64,000 nt of DNA from Alphaproteobacteria bacterium (GTDB lineage Bacteria > Pseudomonadota > Alphaproteobacteria > Elsterales > Elsteraceae), in NCBI GenBank assembly GCA_004292755.1, contig RDXE01000025.1:1-64000 (forward strand), written 5' to 3'. Position 1 is the stretch's first letter; each line of letters begins with the position of its first letter. Below the pieces are notes generated by a model that was given only the letters and a program-made list of their open reading frames with translations, was not told where the DNA came from and searched no databases. The translations under genes were made by a program, and so were the position numbers. Of this stretch, positions 26,378 through 35,019 are shown one piece after another.

Positions 26378-26799
26378 ATAGCGGATCGGTCACGGATATC
26401 CCGGACGATGTCGGCAATCGTGACGCGCGCCAGTTCGGCTGCGAAAGCACGCTCAACGCGCGCCAGGGGGTCGGCAAGGGCGGCCAGGATGTGGCGCCCG
26501 ATTGGGCAATCAACCGACGGCTCGCCGCGATGGGGCGGGAACAAGGTGGTGTCTTCAACGGCTTGGAACACAGACCAAAGCGTGATGCCGTCAGTTGGCT
26601 TTGCCAGCAGAAAGCCACCGCCCTGGCCCAACTGCGCCCGGACCAGTCCAGCGTCGCCAAGCTGCCCAAACAGGCGTCGAACCACTGCAGGATTGGTGTT
26701 GACGCTGGCCGCGATGGCATCCGACCGCACGGGCCGCCCCTCCAGCAAACCCAACGCGCACAACAGATGCACCGAAACGATGAACCGCGTGCTAGCCAC
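26371..26799 (-). CDS. Rrf2-family transcriptional regulator
   Basis: This 142-aa winged-helix protein has MASTRFIVSVHLLCALGL, a recognition helix SDAIAASVNTNPAVVRRLFGQL, and the wing LVRAQLGQGGGFLLAKPTDGITLWSVFQAVE. The three clustered Cys of IscR/NsrR are absent; one Cys is at VDCPIG. So it is probably an iron-sulfur-free YwnA-like member. A GTG at 26799 has GGGGAG seven bases upstream and fits better than the GTG at 26805. A palindrome at 26813-26837 immediately upstream suggests autorepression. The GST gene follows. Confidence 0.87.
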   Translation of the reverse strand: MASTRFIVSVHLLCALGLLEGRPVRSDAIAASVNTNPAVVRRLFGQLGDAGLVRAQLGQGGGFLLAKPTDGITLWSVFQAVEDTTLFPPHRGEPSVDCPIGRHILAALADPLARVERAFAAELARVTIADIVRDIRDRSAIV

Positions 26800-26812
26800 A
26801 CTCACGCTCCCC

Positions 26813-26837
26813 TTGTGATACTTTTATGGTAACACAA
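26813..26837. promoter_or_regulatory. Probable Rrf2 operator
   Basis: TTGTGATAC-N7-GTAACACAA is an inverted repeat with one mismatch in nine-base arms, ending 13 bases before the Rrf2 start. The size and position suit dimeric Rrf2 binding over the promoter. Confidence 0.55.
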
Positions 26838-26856
26838 AGACAGCCCGGCGCCAATC

Positions 26857-28053
26857 CTACTGCGCACTCACCCGCACCACTGCATCCGGGCGGCGGGCCA
26901 CCTCTGGCAGCAATTGGATGCCAAGACCGGGGGTGTTGGGGATGGTGACGGTGCCGTTGGTCACGATGGGCAGGGCACTTGCCACTTCCTGATACCAACC
27001 AGTGTAGAACGCGCGCACACTTTCTTGAATAAGGGCGTTGGGGGCCGCAAGGGATAAGTGGCAGGACGCCATGTAGACCACGGGACCCGTGCAATCATGG
27101 GGGGCTATGGGCACGCGATAGGCTTCGGCCATGCCTGCGATCTTCTTGGCTTCCGTGAGGCCGCCGCACCAGGACAGGTCCAGCATCACCACACCAGCTG
27201 CCCCGGACTCAAGATACTCGCGGAATGCCGCCGTGCCGTTCAGCGTTTCTGAGGCACAGACCCAGGCTTTGGAGTGGCGCGCGTAGTCAGCCAAGTCGCG
27301 CACGCTATCCAGGCGGAACGGGTCCTCATGCCAATAAGTGTGGTAGGGTGCCAGGGCTTCCGCCAATCGTTTCGCCATCGGAAGGCTCCACAGGGAGTGG
27401 AACTCGACCATAATGTCCATGCGGTCGCCCACGGCGCGGCGGATCTTCTCAAACGGTGCGAGCGCGGTGCGCAGCTCCTCAGCGGTGATGTCCCATCCGC
27501 CGGAGCGTTCGGCGGGAATGTCGAACGGCCAAATCTTCATGGCCGTGATGCCCTGCTCTAGCAAGGACAGCGCTAACTCATCAGCACGGGTGAGGAAGGC
27601 ATCCAAATCTTCATAGGGGCCGGACGTCGCTCCGACATGCCAATTGGCGACCGACTGGGCGCGCGCATCCCGGATATACTTATAACCGGCACAGGTGTTG
27701 TAGACACGGATTTGCTCACGGGTGCGGCCACCCAGCAGATCAACGACCGGACGGTTGACCGCCTGACCCAACAAGTCCCACAGCGCCAGATCCACAGCCG
27801 AGTTGCCGCGGGTTTCCACACCGGTGCCGCGCCAACCAAGATAGCCTTGCAGATCACGCGCAATCGCCTCGATCTGGCTGGGATCGCGGCCCAGCAGCTT
27901 CGGCGCCACCGTCTCGTGCAGATAGGCCTCAACAGCCTTCGGCCCCATGAAGGTTTCGCCCAGACCAATCAGGCCTTCGTCGGTGTGCAGCCGCACCCAC
28001 AAGAGATTGGCGAATTCTTCCAGCCGCAGCGTTTCCAGACGCGTGATCTTCAT
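26857..28053 (-). CDS. Enolase-superfamily (mandelate racemase/muconate lactonizing type) sugar-acid dehydratase
   Basis: This 398-aa protein has the capping domain (LWVRLHTDEGLIGLGETFMGPKAVEAY) and a TIM-barrel. Metal ligands are visible as MVEFHSLWS, YWHEDPFRLD and ASETLNG, three acidic residues on successive strands. MKIWPFD supplies the Lys region, and APHDCTGPV a His that may act as acid catalyst. This resembles acid-sugar dehydratases rather than racemases. It ends the GntR-TRAP operon. I infer that it dehydrates the acid sugar taken up by the TRAP system. The exact substrate is not readable. GGGGAGGGG precedes the ATG. Confidence 0.85.
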   Translation of the reverse strand: MKITRLETLRLEEFANLLWVRLHTDEGLIGLGETFMGPKAVEAYLHETVAPKLLGRDPSQIEAIARDLQGYLGWRGTGVETRGNSAVDLALWDLLGQAVNRPVVDLLGGRTREQIRVYNTCAGYKYIRDARAQSVANWHVGATSGPYEDLDAFLTRADELALSLLEQGITAMKIWPFDIPAERSGGWDITAEELRTALAPFEKIRRAVGDRMDIMVEFHSLWSLPMAKRLAEALAPYHTYWHEDPFRLDSVRDLADYARHSKAWVCASETLNGTAAFREYLESGAAGVVMLDLSWCGGLTEAKKIAGMAEAYRVPIAPHDCTGPVVYMASCHLSLAAPNALIQESVRAFYTGWYQEVASALPIVTNGTVTIPNTPGLGIQLLPEVARRPDAVVRVSAQ

Positions 28054-28075
28054 TGGCCCCTCCCCCACACGCAGC

Positions 28076-28127
28076 ACGCCCCTGTACAGTCACGCGGCCT
28101 TGTCGCCGCCCGGCCATACAGGGGCGT
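28076..28127. repeat. Long hairpin in the dctP-enolase intergenic region
   Basis: ACGCCCCTGTA pairs perfectly with TACAGGGGCGT across a 30-base GC-rich loop that can itself fold. It lies between the binding-protein stop and the enolase start, where mRNA processing or attenuation is plausible. Confidence 0.6.
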
Positions 28128-28142
28128 GTGTCACCGATCAGA

Positions 28143-29150
28143 CTAGTTGGCGCGCAACTTGGCCAATTCCGCCTGCATACGATCCACGGTTTCCTTGCCG
28201 ATGGTGGCGGCATGCCGCTCATAGACCGGCTTCACAGCCTCGCGAATCCGGGCAGCTTCTTGCGGGGAGACTTCGTTGATTTGCATGCCGCGCTGCCGCA
28301 GGCTGGCAAGCGACCGCTCGGACAGCTCGCGGCTCACCCGGCGCTGCTCATCGCGGCCCTGGATTGCGCACTCGGTCAGGATGGTCTGCTCCTGCGCCGA
28401 CAATTGATCCCACAGACGCTTGGAATAAAGCACCAGGAACGGCGTGTAGGCGTGCTTGGTGACGGACAGGAAGCGCTGCACCTCATAGAACTTCGAGGTG
28501 TCGATGGTCACAAAGGGGTTCTCCTGACCATCAATAGCGCGCGTCTCCAGCGCGGTGAACACTTCCTGGAACGCCATCGGAACAGCGTTGGAGCCAACGG
28601 CGCGGAACGTGTCCAGGAAGATGTTGTTCTGCATCACGCGCACGCGGATGCCCTGGAAATCTTCCAGCCGGGTCACCGGGCGGCGGCTGTTGGTCAGATT
28701 CCGGAAGCCGTTTTCCCAATAGGCCAGGTTGACTAGGCCAACAGCCGGCAGCTTATCAGCGATGTACTTGCCATACTCGCCGTCAAGGATGCGATCCGCC
28801 TCACGCTCATTGGCGAACAGGAACGGCAAATCAAACACGCCAAGGTCAGGCAGAATGCCAACCAACGGCGAGGAGGAGGTGATCACCATCTCCTGCGTGC
28901 CGGAGCGCAACGCCTGTGTGGCCTGCAAGTCACCACCCAGGGCACCGCCCCAGAATGCCTGCAGCTTCAAGCGCCCACCGGAGCGCTCCGCCATGCACTG
29001 GGTCATCTTGGTGACGCCATTGCCGACGGGATGGTCCTGGTTGACACCGTTCGAGACCCGGATCGTGCGATCCTGGATTTGCGCCGTTGCGGGCAGTGCG
29101 AGCGTGACCGCCGCAACAGCCGCCATCAGTGTGGTCGATAGTTTCAGCAT
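28143..29150 (-). CDS. TRAP transporter substrate-binding protein (DctP type)
   Basis: This 335-aa periplasmic receptor has a signal peptide (MLKLSTTLMAAVAAVTLALPATAQ). The DctP fold shows FWGGALGGDLQATQALRSGTQEMVI, GVFDLPFLFANEREADRI and LEDFQGIRVRVMQNNIFLDTFRAVGSNAVPMAFQEVFTAL. The Arg in GIRVRV binds the ligand carboxylate in this family. It delivers a carboxylated solute to the DctQM membrane pair upstream in the operon. Hairpin and enolase gene follow. Confidence 0.93.
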   Translation of the reverse strand: MLKLSTTLMAAVAAVTLALPATAQIQDRTIRVSNGVNQDHPVGNGVTKMTQCMAERSGGRLKLQAFWGGALGGDLQATQALRSGTQEMVITSSSPLVGILPDLGVFDLPFLFANEREADRILDGEYGKYIADKLPAVGLVNLAYWENGFRNLTNSRRPVTRLEDFQGIRVRVMQNNIFLDTFRAVGSNAVPMAFQEVFTALETRAIDGQENPFVTIDTSKFYEVQRFLSVTKHAYTPFLVLYSKRLWDQLSAQEQTILTECAIQGRDEQRRVSRELSERSLASLRQRGMQINEVSPQEAARIREAVKPVYERHAATIGKETVDRMQAELAKLRAN

Positions 29151-29172
29151 TTTCCCCTCCCTTGTTGAGCCC

Positions 29173-30459
29173 TTATCTCAGGCCCATGAAGTACCGGTAC
29201 GGCACCGTCACCAATTCCGGCACGAAGATCAGCAGCAGCATGACGGCGGTTTGTGCGAGGAGGAACGGCATAACCCCCCGGATCACCGCTGTCATGGGCA
29301 CCCGCGCCACCCCACAGACGACATTGAGCACAATGCCGACCGGAGGTGTCAGCAACCCTATCGCGTTGTTCATGATGAACAACACCCCGAAATACACGGG
29401 ATCAATCCCCGCCTGACGGATGATCGGCATCAGCACCGGTGTCAGGATCAACACCGTTGGGGCAAAGTCCAGCGCTGTGCCAACCACCAGAACCACCAGC
29501 ATAATCACCAGTAGCAGCAAGGTTTTGTTGTCCATCAGCGGCTGCAACACGGCCGACAATTCGCCAGGGATATTGGCTTGAGTGATCAGCCAACTGGAGA
29601 TCTGCGCGGCTGACACCAGAAACATGATGATCGCGGTCATCTTGGCGGCGGCCAAGAACACGCCATACAGCATCGACAGTTTCAGTTCGCGATAGACGAA
29701 CAAGCCCACCAGCAGGGCATAGACCGCCGCGACCACAGCAGCTTCGGTGGGGGTCGCCCACCCAAATCGGATCGATCCCAAAACGAAGACCGGCATGGCA
29801 AGCGCCCAGATGCCATCCAAGAAGGCGCTACCGCGTTGGCTCCAGGTTTGTTTCGGAATCGTCTGGAAGGTGGAGCGTCGTGCCACCCACCACCACGCCG
29901 CCACCAGCGATAGGCCCATCAACAGCCCAGGCACGATGCCAGCCACAAACAGACGCGGGATCGACACATTGGCCGCCACGCCAAAGATGACGAAGCCGAT
30001 GGATGGCGGGATCACCGGTGCGATGACGCCACCGGCTGCAATCAGGCCTGCCGAGGTGGGCACACTATAGCCCGCTTGGCGCATCATCGGGATCAGCACC
30101 GCCGCCAGGGCCGCAGTATCGGCTGCTGCCGACCCGGACAGGGACGCCATGATCACAGCAGCGATGATCGCCACATAGCCCAGCCCGCCATGTCGGTGAC
30201 CCAGAAAGGCAATGGCAAAGTTGACGATGCGGCGGGACAGGCCACCGGCATTCATCAACTCCCCCGCCAACAAGAAGAACGGAATGGCCAGCAGCACAAA
30301 GCTGTCTGCGCCGTCCAAAATCTTCTGCGCGACGATCTGGCTGTCATAAATGCCCAGGAACGCCATCAAGGCAATGCCGCACACCATCAAGGTGAATGCC
30401 ACCGGCATGCCGATCGCCATAGCCCCGCAAAGGGAGGCGAGGAAGACCAGAACCGTCAT
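29173..30459 (-). CDS. TRAP transporter large permease (DctM type)
   Basis: This 428-aa inner-membrane protein has about twelve helices and family motifs AIPFFLLAGELMNAGGLSRRIV, ASLSGSAAADTAALAAVLIPMM and IPPSIGFVIFG. LLTPPVGIVLNVVCGVARV follows near the C-terminus. It is the sodium-coupled translocation subunit. The ATG at 30459 starts one base after the DctQ stop (TAGCATG), so the two are co-translated. Confidence 0.94.
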   Translation of the reverse strand: MTVLVFLASLCGAMAIGMPVAFTLMVCGIALMAFLGIYDSQIVAQKILDGADSFVLLAIPFFLLAGELMNAGGLSRRIVNFAIAFLGHRHGGLGYVAIIAAVIMASLSGSAAADTAALAAVLIPMMRQAGYSVPTSAGLIAAGGVIAPVIPPSIGFVIFGVAANVSIPRLFVAGIVPGLLMGLSLVAAWWWVARRSTFQTIPKQTWSQRGSAFLDGIWALAMPVFVLGSIRFGWATPTEAAVVAAVYALLVGLFVYRELKLSMLYGVFLAAAKMTAIIMFLVSAAQISSWLITQANIPGELSAVLQPLMDNKTLLLLVIMLVVLVVGTALDFAPTVLILTPVLMPIIRQAGIDPVYFGVLFIMNNAIGLLTPPVGIVLNVVCGVARVPMTAVIRGVMPFLLAQTAVMLLLIFVPELVTVPYRYFMGLR

Positions 30460-30460
30460 G

Positions 30461-31006
30461 CTATTCCAACCCCCGCCGGACGTGCTGCTGGTCTTCTGAC
30501 GCGAATTCACCGGCGAAGATCGCCAGTTCTTGCTCGCTGATCCGTCCCAGGGCGGCGCGCACCAACCGCTCGGCCACCATCACGCCGATCCCGAGAGAGG
30601 TGAAGTACCCGACCCCAAACACCCACAGCATGTTGAGACCGGTGACGGGGGCAACATTGGTGCTGTTGATTGCTGCTTGCTCCCACGTCCCCCAAAAGAA
30701 CACGGCACAGCAAAACAACACCAACGCATCGGACAACACCATGCAAACAAACCGTCCACGGGTGCCAAAGCGGGCTACCAACGCATCAACGCCCAGGTGC
30801 GCGTGTTCTCGCATCGCCACCACGGCACCAATGAAGGTGAGCCAGACGAAGCAATAGCGCGCCAGTTCCTCCGACACATCAATGCCGGAATTGACAGTCC
30901 AACGCAGCACGACATTGCCAAACACCATCGCCAGCATTGCGACCAGCAATGCGACGATGATGCCCTCCAACAGCTTGAAAAAGCCGTCGATCAGCGGCTT
31001 GGTCAT
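30461..31006 (-). CDS. TRAP transporter small permease (DctQ type)
   Basis: This 181-aa protein has four membrane helices and the DctQ hallmark EELARYCFVWLTFIGAVVAMREHAHLGVD. It stabilises the DctM subunit and docks the receptor. Its ATG overlaps the regulator stop as ATGA (31003-31006). The C-terminal tail of about 30 charged residues is longer than minimal DctQ. Confidence 0.92.
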   Translation of the reverse strand: MTKPLIDGFFKLLEGIIVALLVAMLAMVFGNVVLRWTVNSGIDVSEELARYCFVWLTFIGAVVAMREHAHLGVDALVARFGTRGRFVCMVLSDALVLFCCAVFFWGTWEQAAINSTNVAPVTGLNMLWVFGVGYFTSLGIGVMVAERLVRAALGRISEQELAIFAGEFASEDQQHVRRGLE

Positions 31007-31737
31007 GGCAGCCCCCCCTTCAAGAAGTCGTCCGTCTCGAGGTCGGAGGTGATGTCCTCCTCCGCCGCGGTGATGAGGGAGCGCAACCGCACCTCGGCCG
31101 CGGCACCATCCCGATCCGCGATGGCATCGCGCACCTCACGGTGAAAGGGCAGTGAGGATGCGGCACTGGCCCGGCTCTTCACCGATTGGCGGAAGGAGAC
31201 TCGCAGCACCGTGTCAACCACGGGCAGCATGCCAAGCACGAAGGGATTGCCGGTTGCCCGCAAGATGCCTTCGTGGAACGCCAGATCGGCTTCCAGATAC
31301 CCCGTACCAGAGCCACCATCGGCGACCGCGCGGGTCATGCCGTCGAGAGCGGCGTCCAACTCAGCCAGATCGCGCTCAGACCGCCGCTCGGCCGCCAGCC
31401 GAGCCGCGCCTGGTTCCAGCAGCAGGCGCAAATCGATGATGTCGCGGACAAACTCAGCCGTCACGCCGCCGGCGAGCTGCCAGCGGATCACGTCGCTGTC
31501 GAATTGTTGCCAATCAGCGACGGGGCGCACCCGCGTGCCAACCCGTGGCCCGGTGACCAGCAATCCTTTGGCGACCAGTGTCTTCACAGCCTCGCGCACG
31601 ACCGTGCGGCTGACCCCAAGCTCCGCACAGATTTCCGGTTCTGTCGGAAATCCTGCCGAGGCCGGGTATCGTCCCCCCATGATCCACGCTGCGAGCGTGT
31701 CGACAACGTCACCTTGGCGGCGCGTCGTTCTCTTCAT
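31003..31737 (-). CDS. GntR-family (FadR/FCD) transcriptional regulator
   Basis: This 244-aa protein has an N-terminal winged helix (FPTEPEICAELGVSRTVVREAVKTLVAKGLLVTGPRVGTRV). A C-terminal FCD effector domain follows (FVRDIIDLRLLLEPGAARLAAER, DLAFHEGILRATGNPFV, FHREVRDAIADRDGAAAEVRL). The D-H-H residues suit metal-dependent binding of a carboxylate. It heads the operon gntR-dctQ-dctM-dctP-enolase and probably represses it until the acid sugar arrives. Two short palindromes lie just upstream at 31749-31773. Confidence 0.93.
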   Translation of the reverse strand: MKRTTRRQGDVVDTLAAWIMGGRYPASAGFPTEPEICAELGVSRTVVREAVKTLVAKGLLVTGPRVGTRVRPVADWQQFDSDVIRWQLAGGVTAEFVRDIIDLRLLLEPGAARLAAERRSERDLAELDAALDGMTRAVADGGSGTGYLEADLAFHEGILRATGNPFVLGMLPVVDTVLRVSFRQSVKSRASAASSLPFHREVRDAIADRDGAAAEVRLRSLITAAEEDITSDLETDDFLKGGLP

Positions 31738-31748
31738 TGGAACAAAGG

Positions 31749-31773
31749 GTCAATGATATGACGATTGGCGTCA
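31749..31773. promoter_or_regulatory. Overlapping palindromes upstream of the GntR operon
   Basis: GTCA-N6-TGAC and TGACG-N5-CGTCA overlap in the 74-base gap before the GntR start. They are candidate operators for the regulator, by position only. Confidence 0.35.
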
Positions 31774-31811
31774 AGCCCTCTTGTCGCATGCCGCGCACGC
31801 AGGTACGGCTC

Positions 31812-33086
31812 CTAGCGTGGCGGCAACCCCGCAAGGCGCACAGTCTCGGTCGTCAGAATGCGCCCGCACTGGCGCTGCACCACGGATCGGCCATTCTCCG
31901 TCAGGGTCGGCATAACAGCCCACAGCACAGCAATCTGGTCGATCGCATTGAGCCCGATGCGGGCCAGTTCCTCGGCTGCCTGATCGCACACGGCATCGGG
32001 GATCCGGTTGCCATTTGCCGCCAGGAGCCCCCGTGTGCGCTGGTTGTTGCCCAGGAAGTCCCGCACGGTGACCGGCTGCCCTTTGTCGCTTGTGATCGCT
32101 TTGGCCATCACAGTGGAGGGCATGAGCGTCCAGAAACTCTGCAGTGCGCGCGGGCTCGGCGCCGTGTTGCGACCAGGCTCCGCCGTTGTCGGCGGACAGG
32201 CCTCATCTTGATCCTCACCAGCCTTCGCAACGGCTGGCTGGCGGTAGACCAAGTCATTGGTGAACAAGGATCGAAACGGCGCTTCCAGCTCCGCATTCCA
32301 ACTGACCTCGGCCTGTCCAACCCCCGATGCAGTGACTGTTTTGATGGCAAACCGCAACCCGCTGCGTTGGGAGAAGTAACCCAAGGCCACCTCATCGAAA
32401 TGGATGCTCACCTTGTGGTCGCGCGACAGTTGCCGCGATAAGTAGCTATCAATGTTCGACGAGCCGGATTCAGCCAAACCGGCCAGTCGCGCCAATCCAG
32501 ACGTCGGGCCAGCGATCACTGGAACGATCGTGTTGAGAATGCTTGAAACAAGTGAGCCGACGCTACTGGTGACATCTCGCTCAGAAGAAATTCGCAAGGT
32601 TAGACCAATCTTGCTATCATTATTGATTGGAATGATGATGCTAGAGAAATTAGAACTCACTAATTCTTGCGACGTCACCCTACCATCGCGGGCAATCTGA
32701 AGCCGCAAGATATCCCCTGCATTGATCACCCGACCTTCATGGCTGAGCGTGAGGGAGACGACGAAGCTGCTTTCCTCTTCCGTGACCAGCGACTTGAGAT
32801 AGGAAACGAAGGCCGAGTCGACGCCGACGCGACCAAATCGAATGGTGCCAGCGCGCAGGGTCAAGCGACCATAGGTATCGGCCAACTCACTTTGGGAAAT
32901 GGAGCCCGCACACAAGGGCTGCATGACCAGCAGTGCTGACTCCCCAACGGGTACCGCTGCAAATCCCTCACTGCTTTGCTGCTGCGTTTGGGCAGCGGTG
33001 GGCGGCGGACTGTCCCGCAACGGAACACTGGTACAGCCCACCACAGCCAACATCGCCGCAAGCGCACCCAAGGTTTGTGTCCGCAT
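31812..33086 (-). CDS. Orphan lipoprotein of unknown function
   Basis: This 424-aa protein has a lipoprotein signal (MRTQTLGALAAMLAVVGC, lipobox VVGC), then a Pro/Gln-rich spacer. A beta-rich domain of about 250 residues follows (TLRAGTIRFGRVGVDSAF, SFVVSLTLSHEGRVINAGDILRLQIARDG, SSIIIPINNDSKIGLTLRIS). The C-terminal 120 residues are helical (ITSDKGQPVTVRDFLGNNQRTRGLL, VCDQAAEELARIGLNAIDQIAVLW). I recognise no family. Codon use is more AT-rich in the middle than in neighbours. AGGAGGG precedes the ATG. It is divergent from the ABC-MscS operon and shares its promoter region. Confidence 0.75.
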   Translation of the reverse strand: MRTQTLGALAAMLAVVGCTSVPLRDSPPPTAAQTQQQSSEGFAAVPVGESALLVMQPLCAGSISQSELADTYGRLTLRAGTIRFGRVGVDSAFVSYLKSLVTEEESSFVVSLTLSHEGRVINAGDILRLQIARDGRVTSQELVSSNFSSIIIPINNDSKIGLTLRISSERDVTSSVGSLVSSILNTIVPVIAGPTSGLARLAGLAESGSSNIDSYLSRQLSRDHKVSIHFDEVALGYFSQRSGLRFAIKTVTASGVGQAEVSWNAELEAPFRSLFTNDLVYRQPAVAKAGEDQDEACPPTTAEPGRNTAPSPRALQSFWTLMPSTVMAKAITSDKGQPVTVRDFLGNNQRTRGLLAANGNRIPDAVCDQAAEELARIGLNAIDQIAVLWAVMPTLTENGRSVVQRQCGRILTTETVRLAGLPPR

Positions 33087-33285
33087 GGCCCCGCCCTCCT
33101 ATTTCAAAAGCGTAGCATTCGCGCATTTGTGAAAAAACGAGACTGTTGGGAAAACATGTTTCTTTTAAAGATTGTATGTCCGCCCGACACAGATCGACGG
33201 CCTGCTCTGCACATAGTCGCTGCCCTGGTGACCCTAGCCTGCGAAGGGTGTATGCCGGTCCCATCGTCCGCCGGAACTGGCTGCC
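33087..33285. promoter_or_regulatory. AT-richer divergent region between the lipoprotein and ABC-MscS genes
   Basis: The part at 33115-33175 is clearly AT-richer than its surroundings, with AAAAAA, GGGAAAAC and TTTTAAAG. It probably contains the promoters of both units. No exact -35/-10 assignment is offered. Confidence 0.4.
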
Positions 33286-35019
33286 ATGACCATCATCCTT
33301 GCCATCGATCGCCTCTTGCACCGCTATGACCACCGCTACCGGCGGAAAACTGCAGTGATCCTGCTGCTGGCAGCAATCATGACGGTGCTGGTTGTGCTGC
33401 GCCCCCTGCCGATCAAGTTTCTGATCGAACAACCAGTTCCCGGCACTTGGTTGGGGGACCTGAAGCAATCGCTTGGCGAGCCAACCACGCTGCTGCTGGC
33501 GTTTGGCGGAATGCTGGTGCTGCTGGAGGTGCTGATCCTTGGCTTCCGCATCGCCAATGAGTTGCTGTCGACGTGGCTGTCGGAGTTCTACATCCGCCGC
33601 TTTCGCGCCGATGTTGCCAGCAACTTGATCCAGGGCCCCTACGAGGCGGTCACCAAGATCGGCGTTGGTAAGGTGTTGGCCGCCATTGTTGGCGACGTGG
33701 AGGTCATTCAACGCCTAATCAAGGATGTGGTCGTCCAAGCTCTGCTTGCGGCGTTCCAACTGGTCTTGATGATTTCCATTGTGTTCCTGCTGCAGCCAAC
33801 CCTGGCAATCATTCTGATTGTTGAGATTCTGCTGCTGGCGATCCTGATTCAAGTTTATGCAAATTGGCGCAAGCACGCTTTTTTGCGGCAAATGGAAAAT
33901 CAGGCCCAGTATCTCGGCTGGGTATCCAATCTGTATCAGCAAAACCTCGATCTGCGCTTTTCGCAAAGTCGGCATTTGTTTCTGGCACGGACCATTGGCT
34001 GGGCACGGCGCATGCATGGTCTGGCCTTGATCCTGTGGAACCGACAAACCGCCTACTTTGCTTTTGTTGAGTTTTTCGTTGGCATCGCCTCGGCCGTCTG
34101 TCTGGTTTACTTGTTCTTACAGTCTGGCAGCGAAGGACGCCCGTTGGGTGATCTGTTGGTATTCTTGTACTACACAGTGCTGGTGTTTCCCTGCCTGTCC
34201 AAAGTGGGGGAAGCCGTACCCCTGCTGACCGATGCGCAAAATGCCTACAACCGCTTGGTCCCCCTGCTGGGCATCAAGGACTTGAAGGATCGCCAGTCCG
34301 GTCGCTATCCGCAGTTTGGCGAGATTGAGTTCCGCAATGTTGGCTTCCAGGGTGAACAGGGCGAATGGATCATGCGCGGGATATCCCTCACCATCCGCCC
34401 AGGCGACCATGTTGCGATCTCGGGCGATAGTGGGGCGGGCAAATCCACGCTGCTGGGCATGTTGTTGGGGCTGGTCAAACCCGCTGAGGGCGAGGTGTTG
34501 ATCAACGGCGTGCCGATCGATCACCTAACGCTGGCAGATCGCAAACGGTTCTTCACCTTCCAACGCTCCCTCGCGCCATACTTCCAGGGGACGTTGGGGG
34601 AGAATATTGCTCTCGGGCGGGCGTGGTCTCCGGACGAGGTGCTGCCACGGGCTCGGTTGGCGGCGCGGGTCGCCGGGTCCGAGTTGGGCCTCGAGCAGCC
34701 GATCGATGATCGCGGCGCCCCCTTCAGCCAGGGCGAGCGGCAACGGATCGCCATTGCCCGCTGCTTCCTGGCCGCAACACCAGCGCTGATTCTCGACGAA
34801 GCCCTGAACTCGCTGGATGAGGAGAGCGAGCATGCCATCCTCGGCGCCTTGTTTGAGGCGTGGCGCGGGCGCACGATGATTGTGATTTCGCACCGCCGCA
34901 GAGTGGCGGAAACCGCTCCGCTGCTGATCGACTTGAAGCGCGGCAAGGGCATCACGATAACCGAGCGTCCGCGCCCATCCCCCTTTGGTCCGGAACGCGC
35001 TGGTGAGGGTCCACAATGA
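33286..35019 (+). CDS. ABC exporter with fused membrane and ATP-binding domains
   Basis: This 577-aa type-I half-transporter has a membrane domain of about six helices (residues 20-300, starting TAVILLLLAAIMTVLVVL) and an NBD from about 340. Walker A is GDSGAGKST. Q-loop sequence is FFTFQRSLAPYFQGTLGENI. The signature is FSQGERQRIAIARCF in place of LSGGQ. Walker B is ALILDEALNSLD and the H-loop VISHRRRVAET. It should work as a homodimer exporting lipid, peptide or drug. The stop overlaps the MscS ATG as ATGA, so the two are co-translated. No membrane-fusion partner is nearby. Substrate unknown. Confidence 0.88.
   Translation: MTIILAIDRLLHRYDHRYRRKTAVILLLAAIMTVLVVLRPLPIKFLIEQPVPGTWLGDLKQSLGEPTTLLLAFGGMLVLLEVLILGFRIANELLSTWLSEFYIRRFRADVASNLIQGPYEAVTKIGVGKVLAAIVGDVEVIQRLIKDVVVQALLAAFQLVLMISIVFLLQPTLAIILIVEILLLAILIQVYANWRKHAFLRQMENQAQYLGWVSNLYQQNLDLRFSQSRHLFLARTIGWARRMHGLALILWNRQTAYFAFVEFFVGIASAVCLVYLFLQSGSEGRPLGDLLVFLYYTVLVFPCLSKVGEAVPLLTDAQNAYNRLVPLLGIKDLKDRQSGRYPQFGEIEFRNVGFQGEQGEWIMRGISLTIRPGDHVAISGDSGAGKSTLLGMLLGLVKPAEGEVLINGVPIDHLTLADRKRFFTFQRSLAPYFQGTLGENIALGRAWSPDEVLPRARLAARVAGSELGLEQPIDDRGAPFSQGERQRIAIARCFLAATPALILDEALNSLDEESEHAILGALFEAWRGRTMIVISHRRRVAETAPLLIDLKRGKGITITERPRPSPFGPERAGEGPQ

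Noticed and set aside
33286-35019. ABC exporter as the type I secretion ATPase for the RTX proteins
   Set aside because: It lacks a C39-like peptidase domain and an adjacent HlyD/TolC partner, and is far from both RTX genes. Its operon partner is an MscS channel.
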